Shown here: positions 54,599 to 64,000 of the stretch, one piece after another | Layout: the number at the start of each line of letters is the position of its first letter | Numbering within the stretch: position 1 is the stretch's first letter | Program-made: the position numbers and the translations under genes | From: Nocardia iowensis | Lineage (GTDB): Bacteria > Actinomycetota > Actinomycetes > Mycobacteriales > Mycobacteriaceae | Direction of reading: 5' to 3' | Length of the DNA: 64,000 bases | Assembly (NCBI RefSeq): GCF_019222765.1 | Contig: NZ_CP078145.1 | Coordinates: 5,890,001-5,954,000, forward strand | Notes under the pieces: model-generated | Database searches by the model: none | Told to the model about the DNA's origin: nothing | What the model saw: only the letters and a program-made list of their open reading frames with translations

Positions 54599-56017
54599 AT
54601 GAAGATGGGCACTGTCGGGGGCACCAAGAGGGTGGTCGCGCAAACTTGCCTGGCACTGACCGCGGGTTTGACCGTCGCGGTGTGCCCCGTGCTGGTGGGG
54701 GCGGCGCACGCGGAACCCGTGCCGGTGGCGCCGCCGCTACCGTTCCCCCTTCCGCCCGCCCCGCCGTACCTGGACCAGGGGTTCTACCACCCCGATCCAG
54801 CCAAGGTGGCCGCGGCGCAGCCCGGCGAGATCCTGGCCGCACGGCAGGTGAACCTCGCGAACTTCTTCTTGATCCCGCTCAACGTGCGGGCCTGGCAACT
54901 GTCCTTCCGCAGCACCAATACTCGCGGCGAGGCGATACCCGCGGTGGCCACCGTGATCGTGCCGTACCGGCCCTCTCCGACGCCCGACCGCAGCCTGGTC
55001 TCCTTCCAGTTCGCCGAGGACTCCCTGTCGCAGAACTGCGCACCGTCCTACGTGTTGCAGATGGGTTCACTGCCCAACCCGACCAATACCGTCATCGGGC
55101 TGGAGTTCGTCGAGGCCCAGGCCATGCTGCAACTCGGCCACGCGGTCGTCGTGCCCGACCATCAGGGACCGAACGCGGCCTACGCCGTCGGCCCGCTCGG
55201 CGGCCGGATCACCCTGGACGCCATCCGCGCCGCCCAGAACTTCGAACCGGCAAACCTCCCTGGAGCCGCCACCCGGACCGCCCTGTGGGGCTATTCGGGC
55301 GGCGCCATCCCCACCGCGCACGCCGCCGAACTGCAACCCGAGTACGCGCCGGAGCTGAACCTGATCGGCTCCGCCACCGGCGGCCTGATGGCCGACATCC
55401 GTACGGCGGTCGACTACAACAACGGCACCTCGACCTTCGGCGGTGCGGTGCTCGGCGGATTGTTCGGTGTGGCAAGGGAATACCCGGAGGTCGCGCGGTT
55501 CATCGATCAGTACATGAACCCGTTCGGCAAGGCGATCCGGGTCGTTCACGAAGGGCAATGTGTCGCTTTGCAATTCGCGGGCTTCCCGTTCGTGAACATC
55601 AAGGGGTTGTTCGACTATCCCGGCGATCCGATGCGCGCACCCGAAATGCAGCCGGTACTGGACGAATTGAGCCTCGGCCGCCGGGGCGTACCCAAGGCCC
55701 CGCTGTTCATCTACGAGGCGCCACTCGACGAGGTGATGCCGATCAACGCGGTCAACAAGCTCTACGACACCTACTGCAAGGACCCGAACGCCAAGGTCTT
55801 CTACACCCGTGACCTGCTCAGCGAGCACGGCATCGCCGCCGTCTCCGGGGCCGGTTCGACCGCGATGTGGCTGAACGACCGGCTGAACGGGATTCCCGCG
55901 GCGGAAGGATGCAGCAACCGCGACGTGCCGTCGCAGATCCTCGACCCCGGCGCGTTCGCCACCTTCGCCAACGCCATCGGCCAGACCCTCGCCTCCGCCC
56001 TCGGCATGCCGGTCTGA
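54599..56017 (+). CDS. secreted lipase, LIP family
   Basis: 472 residues from ATG 54599 (Shine-Dalgarno GAGGAG). A Sec signal peptide ends after VGAAHA. The mature protein starts in a Pro-rich stretch, then NVRAWQLSFRSTNTRGEAIPAVATVIVP. Nucleophile elbow WGYSGGAIPT (Ser near residue 232), the acid in YEAPLDEVMP and the His in LLSEHGIAAV complete the triad of PF03583-type lipases. Secreted triacylglycerol or wax-ester hydrolysis is likely; substrate range unknown. Four Cys positions could form disulfides. Confidence 0.9.
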   Translation: MKMGTVGGTKRVVAQTCLALTAGLTVAVCPVLVGAAHAEPVPVAPPLPFPLPPAPPYLDQGFYHPDPAKVAAAQPGEILAARQVNLANFFLIPLNVRAWQLSFRSTNTRGEAIPAVATVIVPYRPSPTPDRSLVSFQFAEDSLSQNCAPSYVLQMGSLPNPTNTVIGLEFVEAQAMLQLGHAVVVPDHQGPNAAYAVGPLGGRITLDAIRAAQNFEPANLPGAATRTALWGYSGGAIPTAHAAELQPEYAPELNLIGSATGGLMADIRTAVDYNNGTSTFGGAVLGGLFGVAREYPEVARFIDQYMNPFGKAIRVVHEGQCVALQFAGFPFVNIKGLFDYPGDPMRAPEMQPVLDELSLGRRGVPKAPLFIYEAPLDEVMPINAVNKLYDTYCKDPNAKVFYTRDLLSEHGIAAVSGAGSTAMWLNDRLNGIPAAEGCSNRDVPSQILDPGAFATFANAIGQTLASALGMPV

Positions 56018-56065
56018 CCGGCCGAAAACCCGGCCGGGCCGCACGACGTCGGTAGCATCGCCCTC

Positions 56066-56848
56066 ATGTCGGCTAAATTCGTGCGGTTCGGCCCGATCAT
56101 TCTGTTGGCGCTCCTCGCGGTCACGGCCTGCTCGAACGGCGACTCGAATTCGAACTCGACCGAGCAGACCTTGATGGGCCGCACCTTCGTCTCCACCGGC
56201 GTCGAGGGTGCGCCGATTCCCGGCGGCGGGCCGCTGACCTTGACGTTCAAGGACGGCCGCGTCGCCGCGGACGCAGGCTGCAATTCGCATTCGGGATCGG
56301 TCGAGCTCGACGACCACAAGGTGCATGTGTCCGGCCTGGCGAGCACCCTGATGGCGTGCCCGGGTGACCGCCAGGGCGCCGACGAATGGCTCAGTGCGCT
56401 ACTGAATTCCGAGCCGAGCTGGCAGCTCGACGGCGCGAAGCTGACCTTGAAGAGTGCCAAGCTGACGGTGTCCATGCTGGACAAGAAGGTCGCCAAGCCT
56501 GACAAGCCGATCAAGGGCACCACCTGGATCGTCACCGCTCTCATCACCCCGGACGCGCAAATCCGGTCGCAGACCCTCGACGAGGTGAAACCCACCCTCA
56601 CCATCGCCGACGACGGCAGCGTCTCCGGCAGTGCGGGCTGCAACCGGATGACCGGCAAGGCCACCGGCAGCGACGCCGAACTCACCTTCCAGGTGGGCAC
56701 CACCAAGATGATGTGCGCCCCCGAGGTGATGGAGGTCGAGCAGGCGGTGCTGAAAGCCTTGGACGGCAAGACAACCGCCAGCGTCGACGCGGACACCCTC
56801 ACCCTGCGCAACACCAACGGCAGCGGCCTGACCCTGCATGCGGAGTGA
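56066..56848 (+). CDS. META-domain (HslJ-like) lipoprotein
   Basis: 260 residues. Signal peptide with lipobox LAVTAC (Cys near residue 22), then an Asn/Ser-rich linker. Two META domains: LMGRTFVSTGVEGAPIPGGG with ADAGCNSHSGSVEL, and IKGTTWIVTALITPDAQ with GSAGCNRMTGKATGSD. The GCN segments are the family hallmark. META proteins are surface proteins linked to stress or inhibitor binding; exact role unknown. Follows the lipase by 48 bp and may share its transcript. Confidence 0.88.
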   Translation: MSAKFVRFGPIILLALLAVTACSNGDSNSNSTEQTLMGRTFVSTGVEGAPIPGGGPLTLTFKDGRVAADAGCNSHSGSVELDDHKVHVSGLASTLMACPGDRQGADEWLSALLNSEPSWQLDGAKLTLKSAKLTVSMLDKKVAKPDKPIKGTTWIVTALITPDAQIRSQTLDEVKPTLTIADDGSVSGSAGCNRMTGKATGSDAELTFQVGTTKMMCAPEVMEVEQAVLKALDGKTTASVDADTLTLRNTNGSGLTLHAE

Positions 56849-56886
56849 ATCCCGCGGGCCATGTGCGCGCAGAGCCCCGCAACAAA

Positions 56887-56924
56887 GAAGGGCCGGACAT
56901 CGCTGGTGCGACATCCGGCCCTTC
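56887..56924. terminator. bidirectional terminator between META gene and tpiA
   Basis: GAAGGGCCGGA (56887-56897) and TCCGGCCCTTC (56914-56924) form a perfect 11-bp stem with a 16-base loop that can itself pair (CGC with GCG). It lies between the two convergent stops. Confidence 0.85.
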
Positions 56925-56937
56925 GTCATGAAAACCG

Positions 56938-57738
56938 TTACGGCAGTGGACCGCCCGCGGCAATCGCGGACAGGGTGGCGAACTCGTCACCCTTGAGCGA
57001 GGCGCCACCGACGAGTGCGCCGTCGATGTCGGTTTGCCCGACGAGCTCACCGACGTTCTTGGCGTTGACCGAGCCGCCGTAGAGCACGCGGACGCCCGCC
57101 GCAACCTCCGGTGAGGCGAGCACGCCGAGCTCCGCACGGATCGCACCGCAGACTTCCTGCGCGTCCGCGGGGGTGGCGACCTTGCCGGTGCCGATGGCCC
57201 AGACCGGCTCGTAGGCGATGACGATCTTCGAGATCTCCTCCGCCGTCAGGCCTTTCAGCGATCCACGCAGTTGCTCGAGGTTGTACTCGACGTGCGTCTG
57301 CGCCTCGCGGACGTTCAGGCCCTCGCCGATGCAGACGATCGGGGTGAGCCCATGCTTGAGCGCCTGCTTGGCCTTGGCGAGCACGGTGGCGTCGTCCTCG
57401 TGGTGGTACTGCCGCCGCTCAGAGTGACCGACGGTCACGAAGGTGCAGCCCAGCTTCGCCAGCATGGCACCACTGATCTCACCGGTGTAGGCGCCCGAGT
57501 CGTACCTCGAGACATCCTGCGCACCATAGGTGAGCAGGAGCTTGTCGCCCTCCACCAGCGTCTGCACGCTGCGCAGGTCGGTGAACGGCGGCAGCACCGC
57601 CACGTCCACCTTGGCGAAGTACTTCTCCGGCAACGCGAACGCGATCTTCTGCACCAGGGCGATGGCCTCGAGGTGGTTGAGGTTCATCTTCCAGTTGCCC
57701 GCGATGAGCGGCTTCCTGGCAGCGAAGGACTTTGTCAC
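56938..57738 (-). CDS. tpiA: triosephosphate isomerase
   Basis: 266 residues from GTG 57738. Substrate loop [13 protein letters not shown], catalytic His in [12 protein letters not shown], catalytic Glu in [14 protein letters not shown], and phosphate loop YGGSVNAKN with ALVGGASL. Interconverts dihydroxyacetone phosphate and glyceraldehyde 3-phosphate. A TTG at 57756 would overlap pgk; GTG matches the family start ([11 protein letters not shown]). It lies 14 bp after pgk in the gapA-pgk-tpiA operon. Confidence 0.97.
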   Translation of the reverse strand: MTKSFAARKPLIAGNWKMNLNHLEAIALVQKIAFALPEKYFAKVDVAVLPPFTDLRSVQTLVEGDKLLLTYGAQDVSRYDSGAYTGEISGAMLAKLGCTFVTVGHSERRQYHHEDDATVLAKAKQALKHGLTPIVCIGEGLNVREAQTHVEYNLEQLRGSLKGLTAEEISKIVIAYEPVWAIGTGKVATPADAQEVCGAIRAELGVLASPEVAAGVRVLYGGSVNAKNVGELVGQTDIDGALVGGASLKGDEFATLSAIAAGGPLP

Positions 57739-57752
57739 AGCCGTACCACTCC

Positions 57753-58967
57753 TCAATCTTCCAGCACCGCGATGCCCGGAAGTTCCTTGCCCTCCAGGTA
57801 TTCCAGCGACGCGCCGCCGCCGGTGGAGATATGCGAGAAACCGTCATCGGGCAGACCGAGCGCACGCACGGCCGCGGCCGAGTCGCCACCGCCGACGACG
57901 GTGAACGCGCCCTTACCGGTCGCGGTGACGATGGCCTCGGCCACCCCGCGGGTACCGGCCGCGAAGTTCTCGAACTCGAACACGCCCATCGGGCCGTTCC
58001 AGAACACCGTCTTCGCTTCGGTCAACAGCGCCGCGAACCGGTTGGCCGACTCGGGGCCGATGTCCAGGCCCATCCAGCCGTCCGGAATCTGGTGCGCGGG
58101 AACAACCTTCGAGTCGGCATCGGCCGCGAACTTGTTCGCTGCCACGATGTCGCGCGGCAGGTGGATGACGTCCGCGTACCGGTCGAGCAGGTCCTTGCAG
58201 GTGTCGATCATTTCTTCCTGCAACAGCGAGGTGCCTACCGAAAGACCCTGTGCGGCAAGGAAGGTGAAGCACATCCCGCCACCGATGACCAGCGTGTCGA
58301 CCTTCGGGGCGAGCGCCTCGATGACCGCGAGCTTGTCGGAGACCTTCGAACCGCCGAGCACCACCGCGTACGGCCGCTCGGGGTCCTTGGTCAGCTTGGC
58401 CAGCACCTCGACCTCGGCGGCGACCAGCGTGCCCGCGTAGTGCGGCAGCAGCTTCGCCACGTCGTACACCGAAGCCTGCTTGCGGTGCACCACACCGAAT
58501 CCGTCGGACACGAACGCGCCATCGTCACCGACCAGCTCGACCAAGGCGGCGGCGAGCTTGCCACGCTGCGCGTCGTCCTTGCTGGTCTCGCGCGGATCGA
58601 AGCGGATGTTCTCCAGCAGGAGCACATCGCCGTCGGTCAGCCCCTCGGACCGCGCGAGCGCGTCCTGGCCGACCACGTCACCGGCGAGCTGGACATTGCG
58701 GCCCAGCTCTTCGGCGAGCTTCGCGGCGACGGGCGCCAGCGAAAGCTTGGCCTCCGGCTCGCCTTTCGGTCGGCCGAGGTGCGCGGTGACGACCACCTTC
58801 GCGCCGGCCTCGACCAGCGCTTTGATGGTGGGCACCGACGCGATGATGCGACCGGGGTCGGTGATCTGTCCGCTGTCGTCGAGGGGGACGTTCAGGTCGG
58901 AGCGCACGAGCACGCACCGACCCTCGACACCCTCGTTCAGCAGATCCTGGAGTGTCTTGACTGTCAT
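57753..58967 (-). CDS. pgk: phosphoglycerate kinase
   Basis: 404 residues from ATG 58967. [23 protein letters not shown] near the N-terminus, [33 protein letters not shown] and the nucleotide loop [16 protein letters not shown] with [17 protein letters not shown]. Transfers phosphate between 1,3-bisphosphoglycerate and ADP. Begins 4 bp after the gapA stop, in the usual order. Confidence 0.97.
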   Translation of the reverse strand: MTVKTLQDLLNEGVEGRCVLVRSDLNVPLDDSGQITDPGRIIASVPTIKALVEAGAKVVVTAHLGRPKGEPEAKLSLAPVAAKLAEELGRNVQLAGDVVGQDALARSEGLTDGDVLLLENIRFDPRETSKDDAQRGKLAAALVELVGDDGAFVSDGFGVVHRKQASVYDVAKLLPHYAGTLVAAEVEVLAKLTKDPERPYAVVLGGSKVSDKLAVIEALAPKVDTLVIGGGMCFTFLAAQGLSVGTSLLQEEMIDTCKDLLDRYADVIHLPRDIVAANKFAADADSKVVPAHQIPDGWMGLDIGPESANRFAALLTEAKTVFWNGPMGVFEFENFAAGTRGVAEAIVTATGKGAFTVVGGGDSAAAVRALGLPDDGFSHISTGGGASLEYLEGKELPGIAVLED

Positions 58968-58971
58968 GGCC

Positions 58972-60009
<1,038 letters not shown>

Positions 60010-60110
60010 TCAAGCGGATCATTCCGATGTCTAGTAACAGTAGTGCCCGCCTGTAACCCCACCGACATGCACCTGTCCGTTGTGAACTGGCGGTCTCGCT
60101 GCGGTTATCA

Positions 60111-60163
60111 GGTCACCAGGGTGCGAACGTTCCCGAGTCACCACATCACTACGGTAACCAGGG
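60111..60163. promoter_or_regulatory. direct repeat GGTNACCAGGG upstream of gapA
   Basis: GGTCACCAGGG (60111-60121) and GGTAACCAGGG (60153-60163) differ in one base and lie 42 bp apart, about four helical turns, so a regulator could bind both on the same face. They are 120-170 bp upstream of the gapA start. Confidence 0.35.
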
Positions 60164-60322
60164 AAATCAATCACCGACTGGTCTGTTTCCTCACAGTCCG
60201 GCGCGCCGACCAGCGCAGGAACATCGTCAAGAGTCCTGGCAATCCGACACACCGGTCATTCCGACGCATTCGCCGGTGGGGTTACCCCGCTGTTGTTCCG
60301 GCACACACGCGCCGGTTCGAAC

Positions 60323-60437
60323 TTTCCCTCGGACGCCGAACAGGATCCATTCAGCCGTCCAACAGGCTTTCACTCGGCCATCTAGCAGGCTTTCACTCGG
60401 CCGTCTAACAAGCTTTCACTCAGCCCTCGTTCCGATA
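60323..60437. repeat. degenerate 23-bp tandem repeat upstream of gapA
   Basis: Five consecutive 23-bp units. The third and fourth (60369-60391, 60392-60414) differ at only a few bases around the core TTCACTCGGCC. The first, second and fifth are weaker. The 23-bp spacing returns at CGTCAGCCGGGAGGAC (60486-60501 and 60509-60524) and more faintly to about 60577. 23 is not a multiple of 3, so it is not coding. Confidence 0.65.
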
Positions 60438-60553
60438 TGCGCCGGAATCGAGTGGCGAGTTCGCGCTGGAAGCTCCGGCTCTACGCGTCAGCCGGGAGGA
60501 CTCTCCGACGTCAGCCGGGAGGACGCGCGGTGACATCCAGCCGACAACCGGGA

Positions 60554-60593
60554 TCATCCGGCCGGTGGACGCGGTGGCCCACCGGCCGGATGA
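60554..60593 (-). terminator. whiA terminator hairpin
   Basis: TCATCCGGCCGGTGG (60554-60568) and CCACCGGCCGGATGA (60579-60593) form a perfect 15-bp GC-rich stem with a 10-base loop, starting 16 bp after the whiA stop. No T-run follows, as is common in actinobacteria. Confidence 0.8.
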
Positions 60594-60609
60594 CAGCTTC
60601 CCGGGTCGA

Positions 60610-61593
60610 TCAGGCTTCGTCGAGCAGTTCCGCCGTGACCGCCGATTCGGTGTCGGGCACGCCGAGCTCCTTGGCCCGCCGGTCCGCCATCGACAGCAAT
60701 CGCCGAATCCGTCCCGCCACAGCGTCTTTCGTCATCGGCGGTTCGGCGAGCTGGCCGAGTTCCTCCAGCGACGCCTGGCGATGCTGCACCCGCAGCTTGC
60801 CTGCCGCGGCGAGATGGTCCGGCACGTCGTCGCTGAGGATCTCCAGCGCCCGCTCCACCCTGGCCGCCGCGGCGACCGCGGCCCTGGCCGAACGGCGCAG
60901 GTTGGCGTCGTCGAAGTTGGCGAGCCGGTTGGCGGTGGCCCGCACCTCGCGGCGCAGCCTGCGCTCCTCCCAGACGATGCGGGTGCCGTGCGCCCCCATC
61001 CTGGTGAGCAGCGCGCCGATGGCCTCGCCGTCGCGGACCACGACCCGGTCGGTGCCGCGCACCTCGCGCGCCTTCGCGGTGATGCCCAGCCTGCGGGCCG
61101 CACCGACGAGCGCGAGCGCCGCCTCCGGACCGGGGCAGCTGACCTCCAAGGCGGAGGAGCGACCTGGTTCGGTGAGCGAGCCGTGCGCGAGAAACGCTCC
61201 GCGCCAAGCGGCTTCGGCGTCGGCGATGCTGCCGCCGACCACCTGGGCGGGCAGGCCGCGCACCGGACGACCACGCACGTCGAGCAGCCCGGTCTGCCGG
61301 GCCAGCGCCTCGCCCTCCTTGGACACGCGCACCACGTAGCGGGAGGTCTTGCGCAGACCGCCCGCGCCGAGCACGTGCACATCGGAGCCGTAGCCGTATA
61401 GCTCGAAGATCTCCCGGCGCAGCCTGCGCGCGATGGAACCCATGTCCACCTCGGCCTCGACGATCACCCGCCCGCCGACGATGTGCAGGCCGCCCGCGAA
61501 CCGCAGCAGCGCGGACAGTTCGGCCTTGCGGGAACTCACCTGTGACACGGTGAGCCTGCTCAGCTCGTCTTTCACATCGGCTGTCATCGCCAC
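60610..61593 (-). CDS. whiA: sporulation/cell-division regulator WhiA
   Basis: 327 residues. N-terminal LAGLIDADG-like domain ([61 protein letters not shown]). C-terminal helix-turn-helix is near [32 protein letters not shown]. WhiA regulates division and sporulation genes with WhiB in Streptomyces; it is conserved in non-sporulating actinobacteria too. GTG 61593 or ATG 61587 are possible starts; the former overlaps the yvcK stop by 10 bp. Equivalent to Rv1423. Confidence 0.96.
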   Translation of the reverse strand: MAMTADVKDELSRLTVSQVSSRKAELSALLRFAGGLHIVGGRVIVEAEVDMGSIARRLRREIFELYGYGSDVHVLGAGGLRKTSRYVVRVSKEGEALARQTGLLDVRGRPVRGLPAQVVGGSIADAEAAWRGAFLAHGSLTEPGRSSALEVSCPGPEAALALVGAARRLGITAKAREVRGTDRVVVRDGEAIGALLTRMGAHGTRIVWEERRLRREVRATANRLANFDDANLRRSARAAVAAAARVERALEILSDDVPDHLAAAGKLRVQHRQASLEELGQLAEPPMTKDAVAGRIRRLLSMADRRAKELGVPDTESAVTAELLDEA

Positions 61594-62630
61594 GAGACGC
61601 GCTCCTTTCCACCCAACCCGGAACGCACATCCTGACCCATGTGCCGTCCCTCGACTCGAAGCCCTGCCATTTGCGGCCGAGGTTGCCGGATCAATTGATC
61701 CAGTGCGGCGGCAAGCTTTCCGGGATGATGCCGGTCCGTTCCCGCTTCGGCGACATCGGAGAAGGTTACCCGTGCCCGCAACTGTTCGGCAGCTCTCGCC
61801 ACATGTTCTCTTTCGCGACCCTCGGGCACCGACCCCGAATCGACCAATACTTCGTCGACCACGAATTCCGGTGCGTGCTGGGACAATACATGCAGGTGCC
61901 GTTCGGCGGAGAAACCCGCCGTTTCGCCGGGCTCGGCGGCGAGGTTCAGCACGAGGACTTTCCTGGCTCGGGTGTACACCAGCGCCTCTCGTAGTTCGGG
62001 GACGAGCACATGGGGGATGACGCTGGTGAACCAGGAACCTGGTCCGAGAACGACCACATCGGCGTGTTCGATGGCCGAGGTGGCTTCCGGACTGGCCGGC
62101 GGGTCGGACGGAATCAACCGCACCCGCCTGACCTTTCCCGGAGTGGTCGCGATGGCGACCTGGCCGCGAATACAGCGGCTGACCCGCGGATCTGCTTCCA
62201 GCCCAGCCACATCCGCTTCGATATCGAGCGCGATGGGGGACATCGGAAGCACCCGCCCGGTGATGCGCAACATCTTCGCGACCTCGTCGAGCGCGGCAAC
62301 GGGGTCACCGAGCACCTCGGCCAGTCCGGCCAGGATGAGGTTGCCGACCGAATGTCCGGCCAGCGCGCCGGTGCCGCCGAAGCGGTGCTGCACGGTCTTC
62401 GTCCACACTCCGTCGGCGTCCGCGGCCAGCGCGGCCAGCGCCATCCGTAGATCGCCGGGCGGCAGTACGCCGAGTTCGGCGCGTAGCCGACCGGACGAAC
62501 CGCCGTCGTCCGCGACGGTGACGACCGCGCAGATCTTTCTGGTCAGCCGCCGGACGGCGGTCAATGTCGCGTATAGGCCGTGCCCGCCACCCAGCGCGAC
62601 AATGCCGGGATCGGATTCCCAACCTGTCAT
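61584..62630 (-). CDS. yvcK: YvcK/CofD-like gluconeogenesis factor
   Basis: 348 residues. [19 protein letters not shown] near the N-terminus, [44 protein letters not shown] and [25 protein letters not shown] are family stretches. YvcK (CuvA in M. tuberculosis, Rv1422) binds UDP-sugars and helps coordinate cell-wall growth with carbon source. The ATG overlaps the rapZ stop by 4 bases. Confidence 0.95.
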   Translation of the reverse strand: MTGWESDPGIVALGGGHGLYATLTAVRRLTRKICAVVTVADDGGSSGRLRAELGVLPPGDLRMALAALAADADGVWTKTVQHRFGGTGALAGHSVGNLILAGLAEVLGDPVAALDEVAKMLRITGRVLPMSPIALDIEADVAGLEADPRVSRCIRGQVAIATTPGKVRRVRLIPSDPPASPEATSAIEHADVVVLGPGSWFTSVIPHVLVPELREALVYTRARKVLVLNLAAEPGETAGFSAERHLHVLSQHAPEFVVDEVLVDSGSVPEGREREHVARAAEQLRARVTFSDVAEAGTDRHHPGKLAAALDQLIRQPRPQMAGLRVEGRHMGQDVRSGLGGKERVSWR

Positions 62631-63607
62631 TCGCGCCCCAGATCCCGGTGGACGACCCGCACCACATCGGCTGGTTCCTCGGTCACGTCGGTGACCTCGC
62701 TCATCAGTTCACCAAGAGCCTCGGCTATCGCCACGCTGCGGTGCCTGCCTCCGGTGCAGCCCACTGCCACGGTCATGTATCGCTTCCCCTCTTGGCGGTA
62801 ACCGTTCATCGTCAGTTCGACCAGGTGGTGGCAGGTACGCAGGTAATCGTCCGCGCCGGGGCGCGACAGCACGTACTCGCTCACCACTGATTCCTGACCA
62901 GTGTGTTCCCGCAATTCTGGAATCCAATGTGGATTAGGTAGAAAACGCACATCCAACACCATGTCGGCGTCCAGTGGAACCCCATGCTTGAAGCCGAAGG
63001 ATTGCACGGTCAGCTGCAGCGCGCTCGGCGCGCCGTCGCCGTACGCCTCCTCCAGCTTGCGGTGCAGCTGGTGGATGGAGAGCTCGGTGGTGTCGATGAC
63101 CAGATCGGCCGCCGCTTTCACGGCCGAGAGCCGGACCCGTTCAGCGGCGATGCCCGCCGAGAGGGTGCCGTCCTTGCTCTCGCTCTGCAGCGGATGGCGG
63201 CGCCGGGCGAAGCCGAAGCGCCGGATCAGCACGTCATCGGATGCCTCGAGAAACAGCACCCTGGTCTTGATGCCGAGTTTGCGCAGCTGTTCGGTGACCA
63301 CCGAGAGGTCACCGGTGAAGAACCTGCTGCGCACGTCCATCACCAGGGCAAGACTGCGGATCGGCGGGTCGGCCGAGGCGCCCAGTTCAACCATCCGGCC
63401 GATCAGCTCCGGCGGCAGGTTGTCCGTGACGTACCAGCCGAGGTCCTCCAGCACCCGGGCGGCGGTGCCGCGGCCCGCGCCGGATAGTCCGGTCACGATT
63501 ACAACCTCGACCTGCGGGTTCGCCGCTGAGACAGCGCTCGAGGGGCCGGCCCGCCCCTCGGTCTGTCGCGGATTGCCCGCAGTGTTGTTCGATTCGACGC
63601 GTGTCAT
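62627..63607 (-). CDS. rapZ: RapZ/YvcJ-family nucleotide-binding protein
   Basis: 326 residues. A disordered start of about 30 residues precedes the P-loop VTGLSGAGRGTAARVLEDLGWYVTDNLPPELI; Arg replaces the usual Lys of GAGKS, as I also recall for Rv1421. Then VMDVRSRFF, RRRHPL and the C-terminal GCTGGRHRSVAIAEAL. In E. coli RapZ controls glmS through small RNAs; in actinobacteria the role is unclear. First of the coupled rapZ-yvcK-whiA set. Confidence 0.95.
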   Translation of the reverse strand: MTRVESNNTAGNPRQTEGRAGPSSAVSAANPQVEVVIVTGLSGAGRGTAARVLEDLGWYVTDNLPPELIGRMVELGASADPPIRSLALVMDVRSRFFTGDLSVVTEQLRKLGIKTRVLFLEASDDVLIRRFGFARRRHPLQSESKDGTLSAGIAAERVRLSAVKAAADLVIDTTELSIHQLHRKLEEAYGDGAPSALQLTVQSFGFKHGVPLDADMVLDVRFLPNPHWIPELREHTGQESVVSEYVLSRPGADDYLRTCHHLVELTMNGYRQEGKRYMTVAVGCTGGRHRSVAIAEALGELMSEVTDVTEEPADVVRVVHRDLGRE

Positions 63608-63625
63608 GTCCTACCGGATCCGTCA

Positions 63626-63708
63626 CACGACTGCGCCGCGCTGGCGCTCGGCTCCGCCGTGTGCCGTGGCACGCTGTGTCGTTGGTTCACTCGCTGCGCT
63701 CGCTCTCT
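63626..63708 (-). repeat. decayed copy of the SER micro-ORF element upstream of rapZ
   Basis: On the minus strand it reads GAGCGAGCGCAGCGAG then TGAACCA, later CGGAGCCGAGCG, and ends GCGCAGTCGTG. The same blocks in the same order make up 2560-2649. Here the frame is broken by a TGA and there is no GTG at the front, so no micro-ORF is formed. It ends 18 bp before the rapZ ATG. Confidence 0.6.
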
Positions 63709-63860
63709 GGTACCTCTCGAATCATCCCGCACCGGCTCCGGTATCGGGCGCAGACATGCGCGATGACCCTCCGTGGTGACAAGGACGGGTCACAAACATG
63801 TGTTGGAACGGTACCGAGGATATAGGTGGAAGGGAGCAAAGCCGACGATTCCGATGTACC

Positions 63861-64000
63861 TCAGTCCTCCCGTAGGGCAGCGAGCACTGCCTTGGCGGTC
63901 GCCAGGCCGATGCCGGGGACCTCGGTGATCTCGTCCACCGTGGCCTGCTTCAGTTTGGCGACGGAACCGAAATGGGTAACCAGCGCGGTTCGGCGCGCCG
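63861..64000 (-). CDS. uvrC: excinuclease ABC subunit C, C-terminal end
   Basis: Only the last 46 codons are inside the window. They encode the terminal helix-hairpin-helix region: [20 protein letters not shown] then [21 protein letters not shown] and a TGA. This is the UvrC C-terminus, needed for the 5' incision in nucleotide excision repair. Position upstream of rapZ matches Rv1420. About 220 bp of non-coding sequence separates it from the repeat and rapZ. Confidence 0.9.
   Translation of the reverse strand, partial: ARRTALVTHFGSVAKLKQATVDEITEVPGIGLATAKAVLAALRED

Noticed and set aside
60323..60577. Possible CRISPR array
   Set aside because: The 23-bp units abut with no spacers and are degenerate; no cas genes in the window.

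Overview
The window is GC-rich actinobacterial chromosome and most resembles Nocardia (order Mycobacteriales). The evidence is a mannan-assembly glycosyltransferase (MptB), a complete mce lipid-import operon, a mycothiol-type MDMPI protein, a conservon, and a gene order that follows the Mycobacterium tuberculosis Rv1459c to Rv1420 region as I remember it, apart from inserted blocks. No rRNA, tRNA, insertion sequence, prophage or CRISPR array was seen.

Core blocks: (1) mptB, a two-gene ABC exporter and a ctaA-type heme A synthase (0.9-5.5 kb). (2) A small Rv1455-like gene, qor, ctaB and the pentose-phosphate operon tkt-tal-zwf-opcA-pgl (21.9-33.5 kb, with a TetR/monooxygenase pair inside). (3) secG (47.4-47.6 kb). 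(4) tpiA-pgk-gapA and whiA-yvcK-rapZ-uvrC, all on the minus strand (56.9-64 kb).

Accessory blocks sit between them. 5.5-21.9 kb: a scar of a proline iminopeptidase gene, a coupled pair of TetR regulators at the end of a yrbEAB-mceABCDEF-mas operon, a 2-hydroxyacid dehydrogenase, a TetR/rifampin-phosphotransferase-like/esterase cassette and a PheC-like secreted protein. 33.5-47.4 kb: a fused branched-chain 2-oxoacid dehydrogenase E1, a conservon (sensor kinase, roadblock, DUF742, GTPase, two P450s), and an epoxide hydrolase/SDR pair sharing a KstR-like operator. 47.7-56.9 kb: MDMPI protein, transporters, regulators, a secreted lipase and a META-domain lipoprotein.

The most unusual pattern is a dispersed short element that supplies tiny, Ser-Glu-Arg-rich open frames fitted between operon genes with 4-base GTGA overlaps at both ends (2560-2649 and 39326-39385). 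A decayed relative without an intact frame lies upstream of rapZ (63626-63708). Other non-coding signals are a large imperfect hairpin between ctaB and tkt, a degenerate 23-bp tandem repeat between whiA and gapA, CCGCACACC palindromic units at two loci, and a pair of adjacent TGAAT-N4-ATTCA palindromes in a TetR/monooxygenase promoter.

All calls come from reading sequence and remembered family knowledge; no database search was run. Starts were chosen from overlaps, Shine-Dalgarno sites and family lengths, and doubtful ones are flagged.
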